Source of the DNA: Catenaria anguillulae PL171
Taxonomy: Eukaryota > Blastocladiomycota > Blastocladiomycetes > Blastocladiales > Catenariaceae
Assembly (NCBI GenBank): GCA_002102555.1
Contig: MCFL01000012.1
Location: 248,001-312,000 of the forward strand
Reading direction: 5' to 3'
DNA: 64,000 nt
The translations under genes and the position numbers were made by a program. The notes under the pieces were generated by a model. The model had not been told where the DNA came from, made no database searches, and saw only the letters and a list, made by a program, of their open reading frames with translations. Shown one piece after another: positions 11,405-25,470 of the stretch. Position 1 is the stretch's first letter; each line of letters opens with the position of its first letter.

Positions 11405-13054
11405 TAACTGATCAGAAGGCCAACGTTCGGACAGCCAACCATCATTCAAACAAGTGAGATGGCCAACAGTCTATCCTCAACCGAATTGACGACTGGTAGT
11501 CACCCCAGGGTGAGCTCATCGGGTCGGCGCCATGGATCGGACCAGCTTACGATCGAATCCTCATCACACACCTCATGCACGACCGATGCATCGCATTCCT
11601 CGGTTTCAAGCAGAGCCGGAAGCACAAAGAACACTTCATCATCTTCAAGTGGGCGTACTGAAAAGCAGAGTGCGCTGGCTGTTCGCTCACCCGCGGCCAC
11701 TCGGTCGAGCACTCTGGTCTCGAACGGCACCAGCAGAAGCGCATCAGCGGCTGGGAGCCGTGTGCAGCAGGATGGTCAATTTCGTGGCCAGGCCCATCTT
11801 TCAGGGAATGGTGGGAATGAGCGCGGTCGATCGCAAAGGAAGGGGCATTCGTTACCAGAAATCACAAACGAACCAGCGCCCACTTCTCTACCAAAGATGT
11901 TGGCGCAAGGCGCCAGTTCATCGACACCAGAGACAAGTAGCGAAGCGGGCACCCTGCCTCGCCCGAGGGTCCCGGACGCGTCGGCGGATGGCAGCATGCT
12001 GTCGATTTCAGATGACAATGCGGACAACCGCGGCGCTCAATCCCGTCGCCACGATGGACATCATGACTGCTCTGGGTCAAACTCGACCACATCTACAGTG
12101 TCGTCATGCACAGCACCAAAGACGGTTGCCACTGGCACCAGCACGGGTCCTATCGACATGTCCCCTCGACAATCGATTGGTTCCACATCTTCTCGAGCAA
12201 GGACCGTCAGTGCAACCACGTCGCAACCATTATCAATGCACAGTGTAAGCCCCCCAGACGTGACTGCGCCGAGCATTCCATCCATTAAACGCCGTGGCGG
12301 ATCAATTGCCGTCACAGCAGGCGAAAAATCTTACCCTCCCTCGCGCATGTATCGGACTTCTGTGGAGTTTCGGCCCGTGTCTACCACAACCAGTGCCCGC
12401 CACGGAACGGCCGTCAGCTCAGCCGACAATTTTGCTTCTTCTTCGTTTCCAACCCAGTCACCTACTGCCGCCGCTGTTATCTCCTCGTCTTCATCATCGG
12501 TTCGCACAATGCACCGAACACAATCACTGGGCTCGTCGTCCAATCCTACGACTGGCCCACCAAATCCACACGCCCATCACGCCTCGTCTCACACGCACCC
12601 GTCCAAAACCCAGTCTGAGCCTTCGTCCGTCGCGGGAAGTGTGTATGGCTCGCGGTACCTTAGCGTGCCCATGCCGTCACGTCGTTCGCTCAACGGATCC
12701 ATGTCTAGCACATCCGTGCTGGGAGGTATTGCAGACTTGTTTTACCCGGTCGCGGGGCAGGGTGCGCCAATGTTGAGCCGAACAGCAGAAAATGCCATCA
12801 GTTTGGGTAAGTTTTCGGGAATCGGAATCAATGTGTCGAGTGAAGAAGGCGGGTTGGAGGGGGTAGAGGGGTTGCCGGCTCAGAGAGGGACGGCGGTATC
12901 AAGTGGGTCCGTTGGAGGGGCCAGTGGGAATGGTGGCAATCGAAGCGGGCCGGGAAGTATTGGCAGCATGGTGAGCTTGGTTGCAAAGAAGCTCAAGGAG
13001 CACGTGTCTATGAAGAGTCCGCGTGCGGGCACAAGCACCGATGCAAGTGGGTAG
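11405..13054 (+). CDS. Ser/Thr-rich disordered protein, probably 3' part of the same gene
   Basis: A long frame of about 545 residues starts at an apparent acceptor (branch-like CTAAC then GATCAG near 11418) or at the ATG at 11459, and stops at 13054. The composition is Ser/Thr/Gly-rich throughout, with few ordered stretches: RMYRTSVEFRPVSTT, YGSRYLSVPMPSRRSL and a C-terminal MVSLVAKKLKEHV helix. It may be a cytosolic regulatory tail, with many potential phosphosites. No domain is recognised. Whether it is spliced to the two-helix exon upstream is inference; transcript data would decide. Confidence 0.5.
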
Positions 13055-14100
13055 CCATTCATCCACTTTACTGTATGGAATGTGAAAAAAAAAAAAAGAC
13101 AAATGGCACAGTCAAGATCGTCCTCGCTGGCATGAAAGCAGAAGATACAACAAGAATGAAGGAAAGCGCCCCTTCGCCTGCAAGTAACTTCAGTATTGCT
13201 GCCGATGTCTCACGTTGCGAGAACGCCAATGAATCGTGATCGCGACAGATCATGCATCCCAGATAAGGTCCACAACTAAGGACGAACCTGCAGCCTCGCC
13301 CCTGTTGGCACCTGCGTGCAAATAACACTCTGGAAAATGCTTGTGCTTGAAGCGTCTCTCGAGCAGGCTTGAATGTTTGCTGTACATTTCATCAAGTCTC
13401 TGGCTTCAGCGACCACAGGCATACATGCACCGCCGTTGAATGGAGTGCCAGCGTTTTTCGCTTGCCATAAGTACCTTGTCGGGACAGGTGTACATCCGCT
13501 GCGACGCCGCCGCACAAGAAGCACTATCACGAGCGTTACATATTCTCAAAACTATCGGTGGCGCTCAATATGCTTTGAGCCATGACTCGCAAGACGCCAC
13601 GACCCATTCGCGCCCAAATCAAACTAGCATGAAGCACGTGTCGACTTGGAGGAGCAACTTCATCAATTAAACCAACAATGGAACAATGGAGTTATGTAAT
13701 TTCCTACGCGCAGGCAGTGCGCAGGTGTTTTGCCAGACGTACAACTCATGCTCCTCCGCGTGGCCAAGTTCTGGCTCATTTACCTGAGATGAGGCATCCT
13801 AATTGGCGACGCCAAGTCCACATTGGCCGAGCTTTATGCATGGCCTTGTGAATGTTGGCCGACTCTGTCCACAGCTTCAATCCCCCACGGTTAAAAACGA
13901 GGCGAAAAGAGCGAACTCAATCCGTCCAAAAGTATATAAAGCTTGCCAATGCCCACCAGGCACATCCACCCCTGATACTGGCTATGCTGACCACCACAGA
14001 TCCCCCCACATCTTCGTCCAAAGCGCTCCCGCCGTCTCCATTCGGCATCGGTTATCGCAACATCCCACACATAGACTTCTTACCCGCGCGTCTTACTTAC
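13055..14100. other. Intergenic, no gene seen
   Basis: About 1 kb with a run of 13 A at 13085-13097 just after the Ser-rich gene and a TATATAAA string at 13933-13940 ahead of the lectin gene. No coding or RNA gene is recognised. Confidence 0.45.
13933..13940 (+). promoter_or_regulatory. TATA-like box upstream of lectin gene
   Basis: TATATAAA lies about 160 bases before the signal-peptide ATG at 14101. Position and sequence fit a TATA box, with no direct proof of use. Confidence 0.35.
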
Positions 14101-15663
14101 ATGTCTCTCTTATACTTGTTGTCAATCATTGCTCTTGCGGCCCTCCATCCACTGGCTTTGGCATGGAGCGACGAGCAGTGTGTACCCTTGTCGTCCGTCC
14201 TCATCCGCAAGTCCGCCCTTGGACACTCACAGCACGCTTTTGCTTGATTAGCATGCAATTTTCCAATGTCGGACTCAAGCGTGCGGGATTTGCTGGCGAT
14301 GTGGACGTCAACGCCGGTCGGTGCCTTGAAATGGTCCCTGGCTCCAACAGTATGTTTTCTTGGCTCTCGTTCGCGCGGTTGCGATCCGGCTGACTTGTTG
14401 AGCTTGTGAAGATGGTCAAAGCGCCGACGCACGTCTCTGGGCCTGCCGGGGCAGATTCGACGAGCATTACCTCCATCAAGTACGTTGCTCTCCGCCGTCT
14501 GCTTGATCCACCCCACTTCCAACGGAGGTCATAGTGCTCGGGGCATGACATGGAAGCTCAGCGCATCGCTGTTTCCTTTCCTATGTACAGCAAGTTTGGC
14601 GCACCGGGTGGGATGACATTGAAGTCGTTGCCATTAAACGCGACGGGGTTGACTATTGCCTCGACGTTGAAGGCGGTCATGTACGTACTCTCCAAGCGTT
14701 CGATGTTTTCAATATCTATTTGGAAGTCTTGCTGACCATTGATGATTCGCGACAGGCATTTGCAGGTGCTCGTGTGCGACTCTTCCAGTGGTATTTTATC
14801 TTTCTCTCCAGGGGCTCCCCGGCCATCCCCAAAGGAGGACCCATCACTCAATTCAAGTGTTCATGCTTGCGTTAACAACTCAATCGCCAGCAACTGGACC
14901 CGAGCTCAGTATTGGCGTGCCTGGGCAAATGATAAGGGCCGATACCGCTCGCACCTCGACATGAATCTCTGCCTTGACCCGGCTGGTGGATGGTATGTCT
15001 GCTCCGATCACTCAAAAGTCAAGAGTCATCATTGATCGTCGTGTCTCACGCGCACCAATCAACGATACACTGTTGATCATTCTCGATAGGAATGGTGACC
15101 GGAACGGCCAGAATCTCATGCTCTGGCACTGCCACGATGGCGGAGAGCAAGAATTCGCCGCCCGACCGACTGGCGAGTTCCGAACTAACCTGCTTTGGGA
15201 CATGGCCAAAGATTGCCATTCCAACGACGCCTTCTTTTGCAGCTTTGGGTGTGCCGGTGCAGGGTCGGAAACACTGGTCAATGTCATCTTTGAAGGTGTC
15301 AAGCTGGCGTGCGGCTGGGCCAAGCATCCTCCCGTTGCTCTAGCTTGTGTTTCGGCTGCCGTTGTAACCCAAGACACCTTGCCCGACTGGAAAGACAAGT
15401 GCAAGTGCCGGTGCGAGCGTTGGCGCCAGCCACCTCGTCCAGGTCCATGGGCGAATCGGACCCGGCCTGTGCTCGAGTCGAGGCCACTGGTTACCGCGGT
15501 ACCTGAGGGATCGCAACATGTCGAGCTCACCATTGACGGCAACGTGAGCCGAGTGATTTCCATGACCGAGCTGGTCAAGGAAAACCCACATCTCAAGACA
15601 CTTGTGGTGCCGGCGGCTTCTCCTGTGCTCACTCACACCGTCAATGTGACTGCGACAGCCTGA
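14101..15663 (+). CDS. Secreted ricin-B-type (beta-trefoil) lectin-like protein
   Basis: A seven-exon model has exon ends at 14349, 14479, 14680, 14790, 14992 and acceptors at 14412, 14591, 14756, 14891, 15090. The first intron ends at 14251, and its donor is either 14178 or 14193. Every junction keeps frame. A signal peptide (LLYLLSIIALAALHPLALA) opens the protein. The next 150 residues show beta-trefoil repeats: AGRCLEMVPGSN with ARLWACRG, DGVDYCLDVEGG with VRLFQCN, and LCLDPAGG with LMLWHC. Each repeat has the Cys-Leu-(Glu/Asp) and Leu-x-x-Cys spacing of carbohydrate-binding ricin-B folds. The remaining 190 residues contain many Cys and no known domain. Nothing resembling a toxic enzymatic chain is present, so a secreted sugar-binding protein is the best reading. 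Confidence 0.75.
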
Positions 15664-15986
15664 TGTGCACATGTCTTTGTTTCACCAATCGTTCCAATCG
15701 CCTCCACTTTGTTGCGGAGCAAGGATGTTTCTCATTATCTATCATTATGTCACCGTGATTTGATTGGAAGACTTGACTGAGCCCCAGTGTCGTCCCACAC
15801 TGCAAATACAAGCGTAGATATGTCAAAGAGAGAACTGGGTTCGCATTGCATGATAATGTAAAACACATGTGACGGCGGCAAGCAATGAAACGAAGAAAAC
15901 TGAATGTACAAATAGGCCATGAACTTGGCCCGACTCTACGGCGGCTACCCGATCATCCAACTGACTGGCTTGAGCCCTCAATGCAT
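15664..15986. other. Convergent intergenic region
   Basis: About 320 bases between the 3' ends of two convergent genes. Nothing beyond expected terminator and UTR sequence is seen. Confidence 0.5.
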
Positions 15987-17186
15987 CTACTCATCGCCAC
16001 CAGCAACCCCACCCTTGCTCGTACTTGCATGCTCGTAGCACTCTGGCAAATGCTTGTGCTTGAAATAAATCTCGACCAATTTGGCACACTGTTCCTGTGC
16101 GTCCCATCGCGTGACTGCATACAGCGACCGCGGACATCCAATCTTTGTTGTATTTTTCGCTTGCCCTGCGCGGTACTTTGCGGCGGCTTTGCGCCCGCCG
16201 CCCAAGCAGCATTGCCACAAACGTTCGCGCAAGACGGTGCCGCGCGAGTTGGGCTTGAGCGCCCATGTGGTCCAGTCCTTTGAGTCGTAGTTGGGGCGGT
16301 CGCGGTCCACACCGCATCCGGCTTGGTCGTAACGGGGGACAAAACTACATGGGGTTGGAAAAGTGAGGTGAGCAGAAAGAAGGGCATTGACATGGCAAAA
16401 CAAGTGAGGAAAGGCAAACAACGTACTGGCAAGGTTCGCTCGACAGCAACTCCTTGATTTTCGCATCGGCTTGCTCGGGCTCCAAAAAGCTAATAACCAG
16501 CAGGGGGGAAGGGTCACAAAACATGTTGGTGAGGAATAAGCGTCAAGTGACCATGTTCTGATGTGCTGGCGTGGGCGTACAATTTCGGGTCGTGCTGTTT
16601 GCAATTCCTGCACACAAGCTCGCCCGCATCAAACTCACCAGGTGGTACCTTGTGCGAGGAAGTGGGGGTGCCTCTGCACACTTTCCAGTTTTTGCGGTCG
16701 AGCAAGATGGCCTTGAGCTGTTGAACCTTTTCGCGGTAGGCCGGCGGGAGCGGCAAACCAGAGGGAATGTCACTTGGAGGTGGAGGTGCGGGAACAAGGG
16801 GGGCAGTGGTTGTCGCTGAAGGATGGCGAGAGGCTGGTTCAAGTGCTGCTGAGGCGGCAGGGGCGGCAGAGTCTGTGAAGGCGGCTGTTGGTGTTGGTGT
16901 TGCTGCTGCTGCTGCTGCTGCTGCTGGGCGTTGGCGAGCTGGAAGGGGGAAAGGCGGACGCAGCGGTACCAGCGTGTGGAGGTTGGTGGTGTTGCTGCTG
17001 ATGGGAATGGTCATTGTACTGTTGCTGGTATTGATACTGGGGTTGGTAGGATGTCGATGGGTTGGCCGTTCCAGGAGCAGCTGAGGTGGCGTAGCCAGCG
17101 GGCAAAGGCAAGGGGACGGCGTGGGTGCCAGCGGTCGGGTAGGGCGCCTGATGGGCATGGGCGTGGATGGACATTGACTTGCTCAT
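15987..17186 (-). CDS. GCM/FAR1-like zinc-finger protein, putative transcription factor
   Basis: The start is the in-frame ATG at 17186 and the stop is at 15987. The first about 110 residues are Gln/Ser/Pro-rich. The reading frame changes near an AGC microsatellite at 16901-16926, so an intron or an assembly error lies there. Downstream the model is sure, with introns 16490-16580 and 16345-16426. The conserved part has a first Cys/His cluster (KVCRG, ELVCRNCKQHD). A second cluster follows: LWQCCLGGGRK, TTKIGCPRSL and YFKHKHLPECYEH. The order Cys, basic stretch, Gly-Cys-Pro, then His-x-His is that of the WRKY/GCM/FAR1/FLYWCH zinc-finger superfamily. It is likely a sequence-specific DNA-binding protein. 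I cannot say whether it is a domesticated Mutator-type transposase domain. Confidence 0.65.
16901..16926. repeat. CTG/AGC microsatellite
   Basis: Pure trinucleotide run inside the 5' coding part of the zinc-finger gene. The reading frame appears to change around it. Confidence 0.9.
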
Positions 17187-17543
17187 TGCGTTGGTTGCAT
17201 TCAAGTGTTATTCGCCGAGATATCTGCTGCAGGGGTTAGCCTGGAGCCAAAAGTGCAATTGAAACATGTTGCTTGAAGCTATGAAGGAATGGTGGCGTTC
17301 TAGGGCCGCCGATCCAGCGTTCAAGTTGCCCACCAATACCGAATATTTTCCATAACGTGAACGCGCTTCATTTATTTTAATATGATATTAATTCTTATAA
17401 TGCTATGTGTGATCTCATCGTCCCAACTTGAAGTCGTCCGTCCCCACTCCAACAATCGAAACCACTGGACGCAATCGCAATCGCATCGCAATCGCAATCG
17501 CTTCGCACACCACACTTCACACTTCACATTCCCAACAATAACA
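17187..17543. other. Divergent promoter region
   Basis: About 360 bases between the divergent zinc-finger and kinesin genes. It holds an AT-rich stretch near 17370-17405 and a CGCAAT-type tandem repeat at about 17468-17506. No gene is seen. Confidence 0.45.
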
Positions 17544-20873
<3,330 letters not shown>

Positions 20874-22039
20874 GTCGGCGGTGGCAGGTGTTGCGTGAAC
20901 TTTTTGAGTCCAATGTCTTGTTTTGATTCGATTTGCTGGGTTTTTTTGGTACTTTCTTTTCTTCTTCTTCTCCCTTATATCACAGTATTTTCCCCTCGGC
21001 ACGCACGTCTTTTCATTATACACGCTCGATACTTTTTTTTTTCTCCCTCTTCGTTAGTACATAACATTGAGGGAATCTGTCATTCAATACGCAAGTCAGA
21101 TCTCTTCGCACTTGTTCTGGCTTCAGGATGGCCACGATGCGGCTACATGCGACGCTGCCCCAGCGTTTCATTGTTCGTCCTTGATGCATGCCGCATTCGG
21201 TCTATTCTCGCACAGTCAGCCACAAGCCTTTGGCCTAGGAGCGGTGATCCGTCCAGTACATACGGAAGCCTCGACGTCCTCCTATGACAGACCGACATCT
21301 TTCTTGCCGAGTTGCAAGCATCGGACGTTGGATTACTAGGTGGCCTTGCAGCAACAGGTCACAGCAGCTTCAGAGATGCGACTTGCGTCTGTCCATGCGC
21401 CTCCTTGAGTTCGCTTGACTTAACTCATCTACTCCATACTCTGTCGTTTCTCAGCATTCTTCGTCGCGATGATACTGACATTCCGCATTTCCGAAAACGG
21501 TGCTCCAGTTCCCATGCAAAGCTTAACTTGCGATGTGCCGCGATTCAGTCAATTTTGGTTCTCTGCTCATCCGTTCATTCTTGGAAAAGCATGCTACTCT
21601 GCTGCCGTACTTTTGGCTCTTCACTATTTTCCCCTTTTTTGTACTTTCCAAAACGTAATGTCGTGTTCTCCAGTTCTGCAATTCACATGACCTGGACGAT
21701 TTCCATGAGTTCTGTTGATGGCGTCGTGTTGAACGACACAACGGCTTTGCATGGGGCGAGAGAGCCGAAATGAGGTTGTCAATCCGACATGCTATGGCCG
21801 AAGAAGTGCTGCATTCTGACTGATTTGACCCAGTGGTTTGGCTTTTGCGTGCTCTCCAAGGAGCATGCCAAGTCGAGTCGAGACAACCACACCATCCCAT
21901 CACGCGCGACAGATCGACGACCCGCGCCTCCACACCAAACGCCACCATGCCGATCCGCAGACACGACCCTGCATCCACCCGCAACGATGAACCGAAGATA
22001 GAACATTCTCCCCCAACGAAATAAACCAAATTCATCACC
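20874..22039. other. Intergenic, no gene seen
   Basis: About 1.17 kb between the kinesin stop and the RPL5 start. Pyrimidine-rich tracts occur at 20940-21060 and 21600-21650. Both strands were read without finding a conserved protein or tRNA. It should contain the RPL5 promoter. Confidence 0.45.
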
Positions 22040-23415
22040 ATGGTATGCCCCGCTATGCATGAATGGGAAATGACCCAAAGACCGCACATGAACCTTGAAT
22101 CGTTCGCAAATACCAACCGGCGTCTTCTCACCCGACAGTCGGCGGTACCACCCCCAATAGGTTTTCGTCAAGGCCGTCAAGAACAAGGCTTACTTCAAGC
22201 GCTACCAGGTCAAGTACCGTCGTCGCCGCGGTACGGTCCCCTTTTTTCTTGGCCATTGTGCCGCATGATCGACGGACTCCCACCCTTTCCAAACTCGCCA
22301 CTGCTATTCATTTTCACCCCCCCCCTGTTGCCATCGATGGGCGAGAGCACGCCGAACGGCCAGCGGACCAAGCAGCATGATGTGATGATTGCATAGTTCA
22401 TCTGAATCGGCAATGTCGATTAAATCGCAAATTAAAGTCTTTCGCTCCTATCTGACTCATGCTTGTTCACTTCGTTTGGCCACTGGGCTGGTTTCTCGCC
22501 GCTGCTGCTTTATTCACATTCCTCCCTTATCCTGCCTGTATCTCACGTTCGGCATTGTGAGGCGCATGTGTACTGACGCACTGGTGCTTTCCCGTCTTGA
22601 ACAGAGGGTAAGACCGACTACTACGCCCGCAAGCGCCTCGTGACCCAGGCCAAGAACAAGTACAACTCGCCCAAGTACCGTCTTGTTGTGCGCATCACCA
22701 ATGCCGATGTCATCTGCCAGATTGTCTACTCCAAGATCCAGGGTGACTTGTCTTGACCGCTGCCTACGCTCACGAGCTCCCCCGCTACGGCGTCAAGGTT
22801 GGTCTCACCAACTGGGCTGCTGCCTACGCCACTGGCTTGCTCGTTGCTCGTCGTGCCCTCAAGAAGTTGTCGCTCGATGACAAGTACGAAGGTTTCGTCA
22901 ACCCCGACGGCACCATCGCCGAGGTCGAGCCCCTTGAGGATGGTCCCCGTCCCTTCAAGGCTTTCCTTGATGTCGGTCTTGCCCGTACCACCACTGGTGC
23001 CAAGGTCTTTGCGGCCATGAAGGGTGCCTCGGATGGCGGTATCTTTGTGCCCCACTCTGAGCAGCGCTTCCCCGGCTACGACCGCGAGTCCAAGGAGCTC
23101 GACACTGATGTGCTCCGCTCGTACATCTTCGGCGGCCACGTTGCCGAGTACATGCGCTACTTGCAGGAGGAGGATGAGGAGAAGTTCAAGAAGCAGTTCT
23201 CGCGCTTCATTGCCGAGGGTTTGGCTGCCGATGATCTCGAGGAGATGTACGAGAAGGCTCATGAGGCCATCCGTGCCAACCCCGAGGCCGTCAAGTCGAC
23301 TGTCCAGATCGACGTCGAGAAGGTCAAGAAGTTCAAGAAGCAGCGCCTCAACCTCAAGCAGCGTCGCGACCGCGTCAAGCAGAAGAAGGCTGCTTTCTTT
23401 GCTCAGCTCGAGTAA
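22040..23415 (+). CDS. RPL5: 60S ribosomal protein L5 (uL18)
   Basis: RPL5 binds 5S rRNA and is part of the large-subunit central protuberance. Exon 1 is only the ATG (22040-22042), exon 2 is 22161-22230 and exon 3 starts at 22605. Intron 1 is 118 nt (GTATGC...AATAG) and intron 2 is 374 nt (GTACGG...AACAG), the longest here. The protein begins [22 protein letters not shown] and continues [32 protein letters not shown] and [17 protein letters not shown]. This is an unmistakable RPL5. A single G is missing after 22750: GACTTGTCTTGACC should read with TTGGTC to give Asp-Leu-Val-Leu-Thr. As written, exon 3 stops after GDLS. Intron 2 carries a box C/D snoRNA candidate. Confidence 0.93.
22374..22463 (+). 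ncRNA. Box C/D snoRNA in RPL5 intron 2
   Basis: Every element of a box C/D snoRNA is in order. A 5' stem AGCATGA (22374-22380) is complementary over all 7 bases to TCATGCT (22457-22463). Box C is GTGATGA (22382-22388), box D' CTGA (22402-22405) and box D CTGA (22452-22455). A weak C' may be ATGTCGA (22413-22419). The 16 bases directly before D (22436-22451) pair with the conserved LSU rRNA segment AUAGGGGCGAAAGACU with one G-U pair. The 11 bases before D' (22391-22401) pair with LSU GUGAACUAUGC, also with one G-U. The rRNA strings are recalled, not searched. Length is about 90 nt, and intron hosting in a ribosomal-protein gene is typical. It should direct 2'-O-methylation at two nearby LSU sites. 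Confidence 0.85.
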
Positions 23416-23879
23416 GTTGCAAGATCTTGATTGTCTCTTGTTTCCCTCCCGCACCCTTATCCGATCCTGCTGTTTGTTGTTTCGCCTTGTGTGTGCATCA
23501 ATACATGTGGTTTCGCCTTGAAAACAACTGCGGTGTTTGCCGCATTAATGTGCGAAGTCGGATTGAGAAGAGCAAAATGTGGTAGGCCCATTTCAAAGTT
23601 GTGACAGGCCTGCTTGTTCAACACGGGAAACCGACGTTGGGTCGTGTGCTGCCGACAAAGTATTGCTCGGGTGCGTTGTTGTGCCCCTGCTCGGCCGCTG
23701 TCTGCCGAGGCCGAGGCCCTCCTCGTACTCGACGCATTCGTTTGCTGGACCGCACTTTGAAAACCTCCCTTCCATCCCCCCTGCTCAACTCTTAAACGGC
23801 TTGCATCGCCCAACCACTTGCCAAAATTGCCCGCCATCTAACCTCCTCTATTCGAACAGAGACCTCTGTTCGGCTGACG
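23416..23879. other. Intergenic, no gene seen
   Basis: About 460 bases of RPL5 3' flank and upstream region of the next locus. No coding or RNA signal was recognised. Confidence 0.4.
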
Positions 23880-24903
23880 ATGATCAAGCTGTTACGCGCT
23901 TCCAGCGGCCGCTCATGTGCTTTAGCTGCGCCTGCGGCGGCTCACATGCATGTGGAACGAGGGGCTCGCCCTCCTGTACGTATACGGGCCCGAACTCGCA
24001 CGGCATGCACGAGCCTCTCAAGACTCCATGTACCCGTTCAACAGATTCTCGGTCGTCCATCCCGCGGACGGAAGGGTATCTTTCAAGCCTTGCGTTTCGT
24101 GGAATTGCCCGTTACCTGCCTGTGGCGATGCAGCAGTTTTTCAGATCATGTACAGTCCTGCCCTCCCCTCAAGCACTCATCGAAACTGTGCCCTTCCGCA
24201 CATTGCTTGTCCCCTTTGTGCTTGCCCTTTTCATCATGTCGCTCTACGTCCCAAGTCCGTTGTCTGTCTCAAGGAGCAAATGACGGAGGCGAATGCACAG
24301 ATCGCCTGTCGCCAAGCTCTGAAGCGCCATGTCAACCTCATTGGCTACACCAACGCTGTCCAGGACGCCAACGGCTCACACGTCTACCGTTACCGCTGCC
24401 CCACCGCTGCTGACGCTGCTCGTCTGGCGGCGCTCGACAGCATTGTGCTCCCTCCGGCTCTCACGACTGCCTTGGGCCCCTTGCGCTCGCCGCCATCCAA
24501 GTAGAACACGTTCCTGCCCCGACCGACCCAGAACCGGCCCCCGTCCCCCTCGATCAGCCAAGGATGCGGATTTGCTGAGGACGCAGACAAGTACGTTTCC
24601 GTCACGTACATCGCGACTGGTCATCCGAATCTCTCTCTGATCAACCGTCTGTGCAGTTGGCCACTGTTTTTCCGAAGGCCAGATCGTCATACTGTTCATT
24701 TACCTTGCGGAAACTCCCGTTCGACCCCCTGCGCAACACTTCCACAACCCCCACCAGCTAACGCCAGAGCACCACCCTGCTTACGCACCGGGCGCGATAC
24801 CACAATTTGGACAACTGGCACTGTCATCACCCACGCCCAGCAGTTCCCCCACCCCAGGGCCAATTGTCCCTACCCGCATCTCACGACCGTGCTGGGAACT
24901 GTG
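23880..24903 (+). CDS. Possible mitochondrial protein, structure unresolved
   Basis: An ATG at 23880 opens a short Arg/Ala/Ser-rich, acid-free leader (MIKLLRASSGRSCALAAPA) of the kind that targets mitochondria. It ends near a strong GTACGT donor at about 23976. A plausible acceptor follows at about 24044 (CAACAG). Further coding-like stretches are QIACRQALKRHVNLIGYTNA (about 24298-24357), VEHVPAPTDPEPAPVPLDQ (about 24500-24560), and, after an apparent 66-nt intron (GTACGT...GTGCAG), HCFSEGQIVILFIYLAETP to a stop near 24903. They lie in different frames, and I could not join them into one model. No family is recognised. It could be one gene with several introns and an assembly indel, or chance frames. 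Confidence 0.35.
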
Positions 24904-25470
24904 ATTCCCATTCCCACGGCCGCGGCACATTCCAATGCAACATCTGTGTGATTCACTCATCATCTCAACACGGATTGGGGGGCCTTCTGTTTCATTCCTG
25001 TGTTGTGTGTTGTACTCGTCATATTTCTCGAGTTATATCTGCCTGTCTTTACACCTGCATCTTGGCCGTTACATCCACGTTCTCATTGCGTTTTTTTCAC
25101 AATGGCTTCAACTCGCGATTTGGGACCGTCTCCCGTCATCCATCACGGAACGATCGAGATCTCAAGGGACAGGGGTACACAGCTGCGTTGGCCGAGGAGA
25201 CGGCGAATCTGTGTGACGGGCAGCACTTTGCATTTTGGCTGGCACAGACTCCGAGTGGAAGTTTCGGTTTGCATGACGAATGAAAGATTAGACCAAAAAG
25301 ATGATGAAATGAATATGCGTGTTATATTGTCCAAAGTAGACAGAGTCATCGTAAGAGAGTTATACCAAGTATCCTGCGGCCACGACCGCCACGAGCATGC
25401 CCAACACAACATGAAACTCGAATGGCAATCAAAATCATATCCGCCTTTAACCACATTGCCCACCCGTTCG
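24904..25470. other. Convergent intergenic region
   Basis: About 570 bases between the unresolved plus-strand locus and the 3' end of the DNA ligase. No convincing feature is seen. Confidence 0.4.

Noticed and set aside
14756-15663. Full ricin-like toxin
   Set aside because: Only sugar-binding repeats are visible; there is no catalytic ribosome-inactivating domain.
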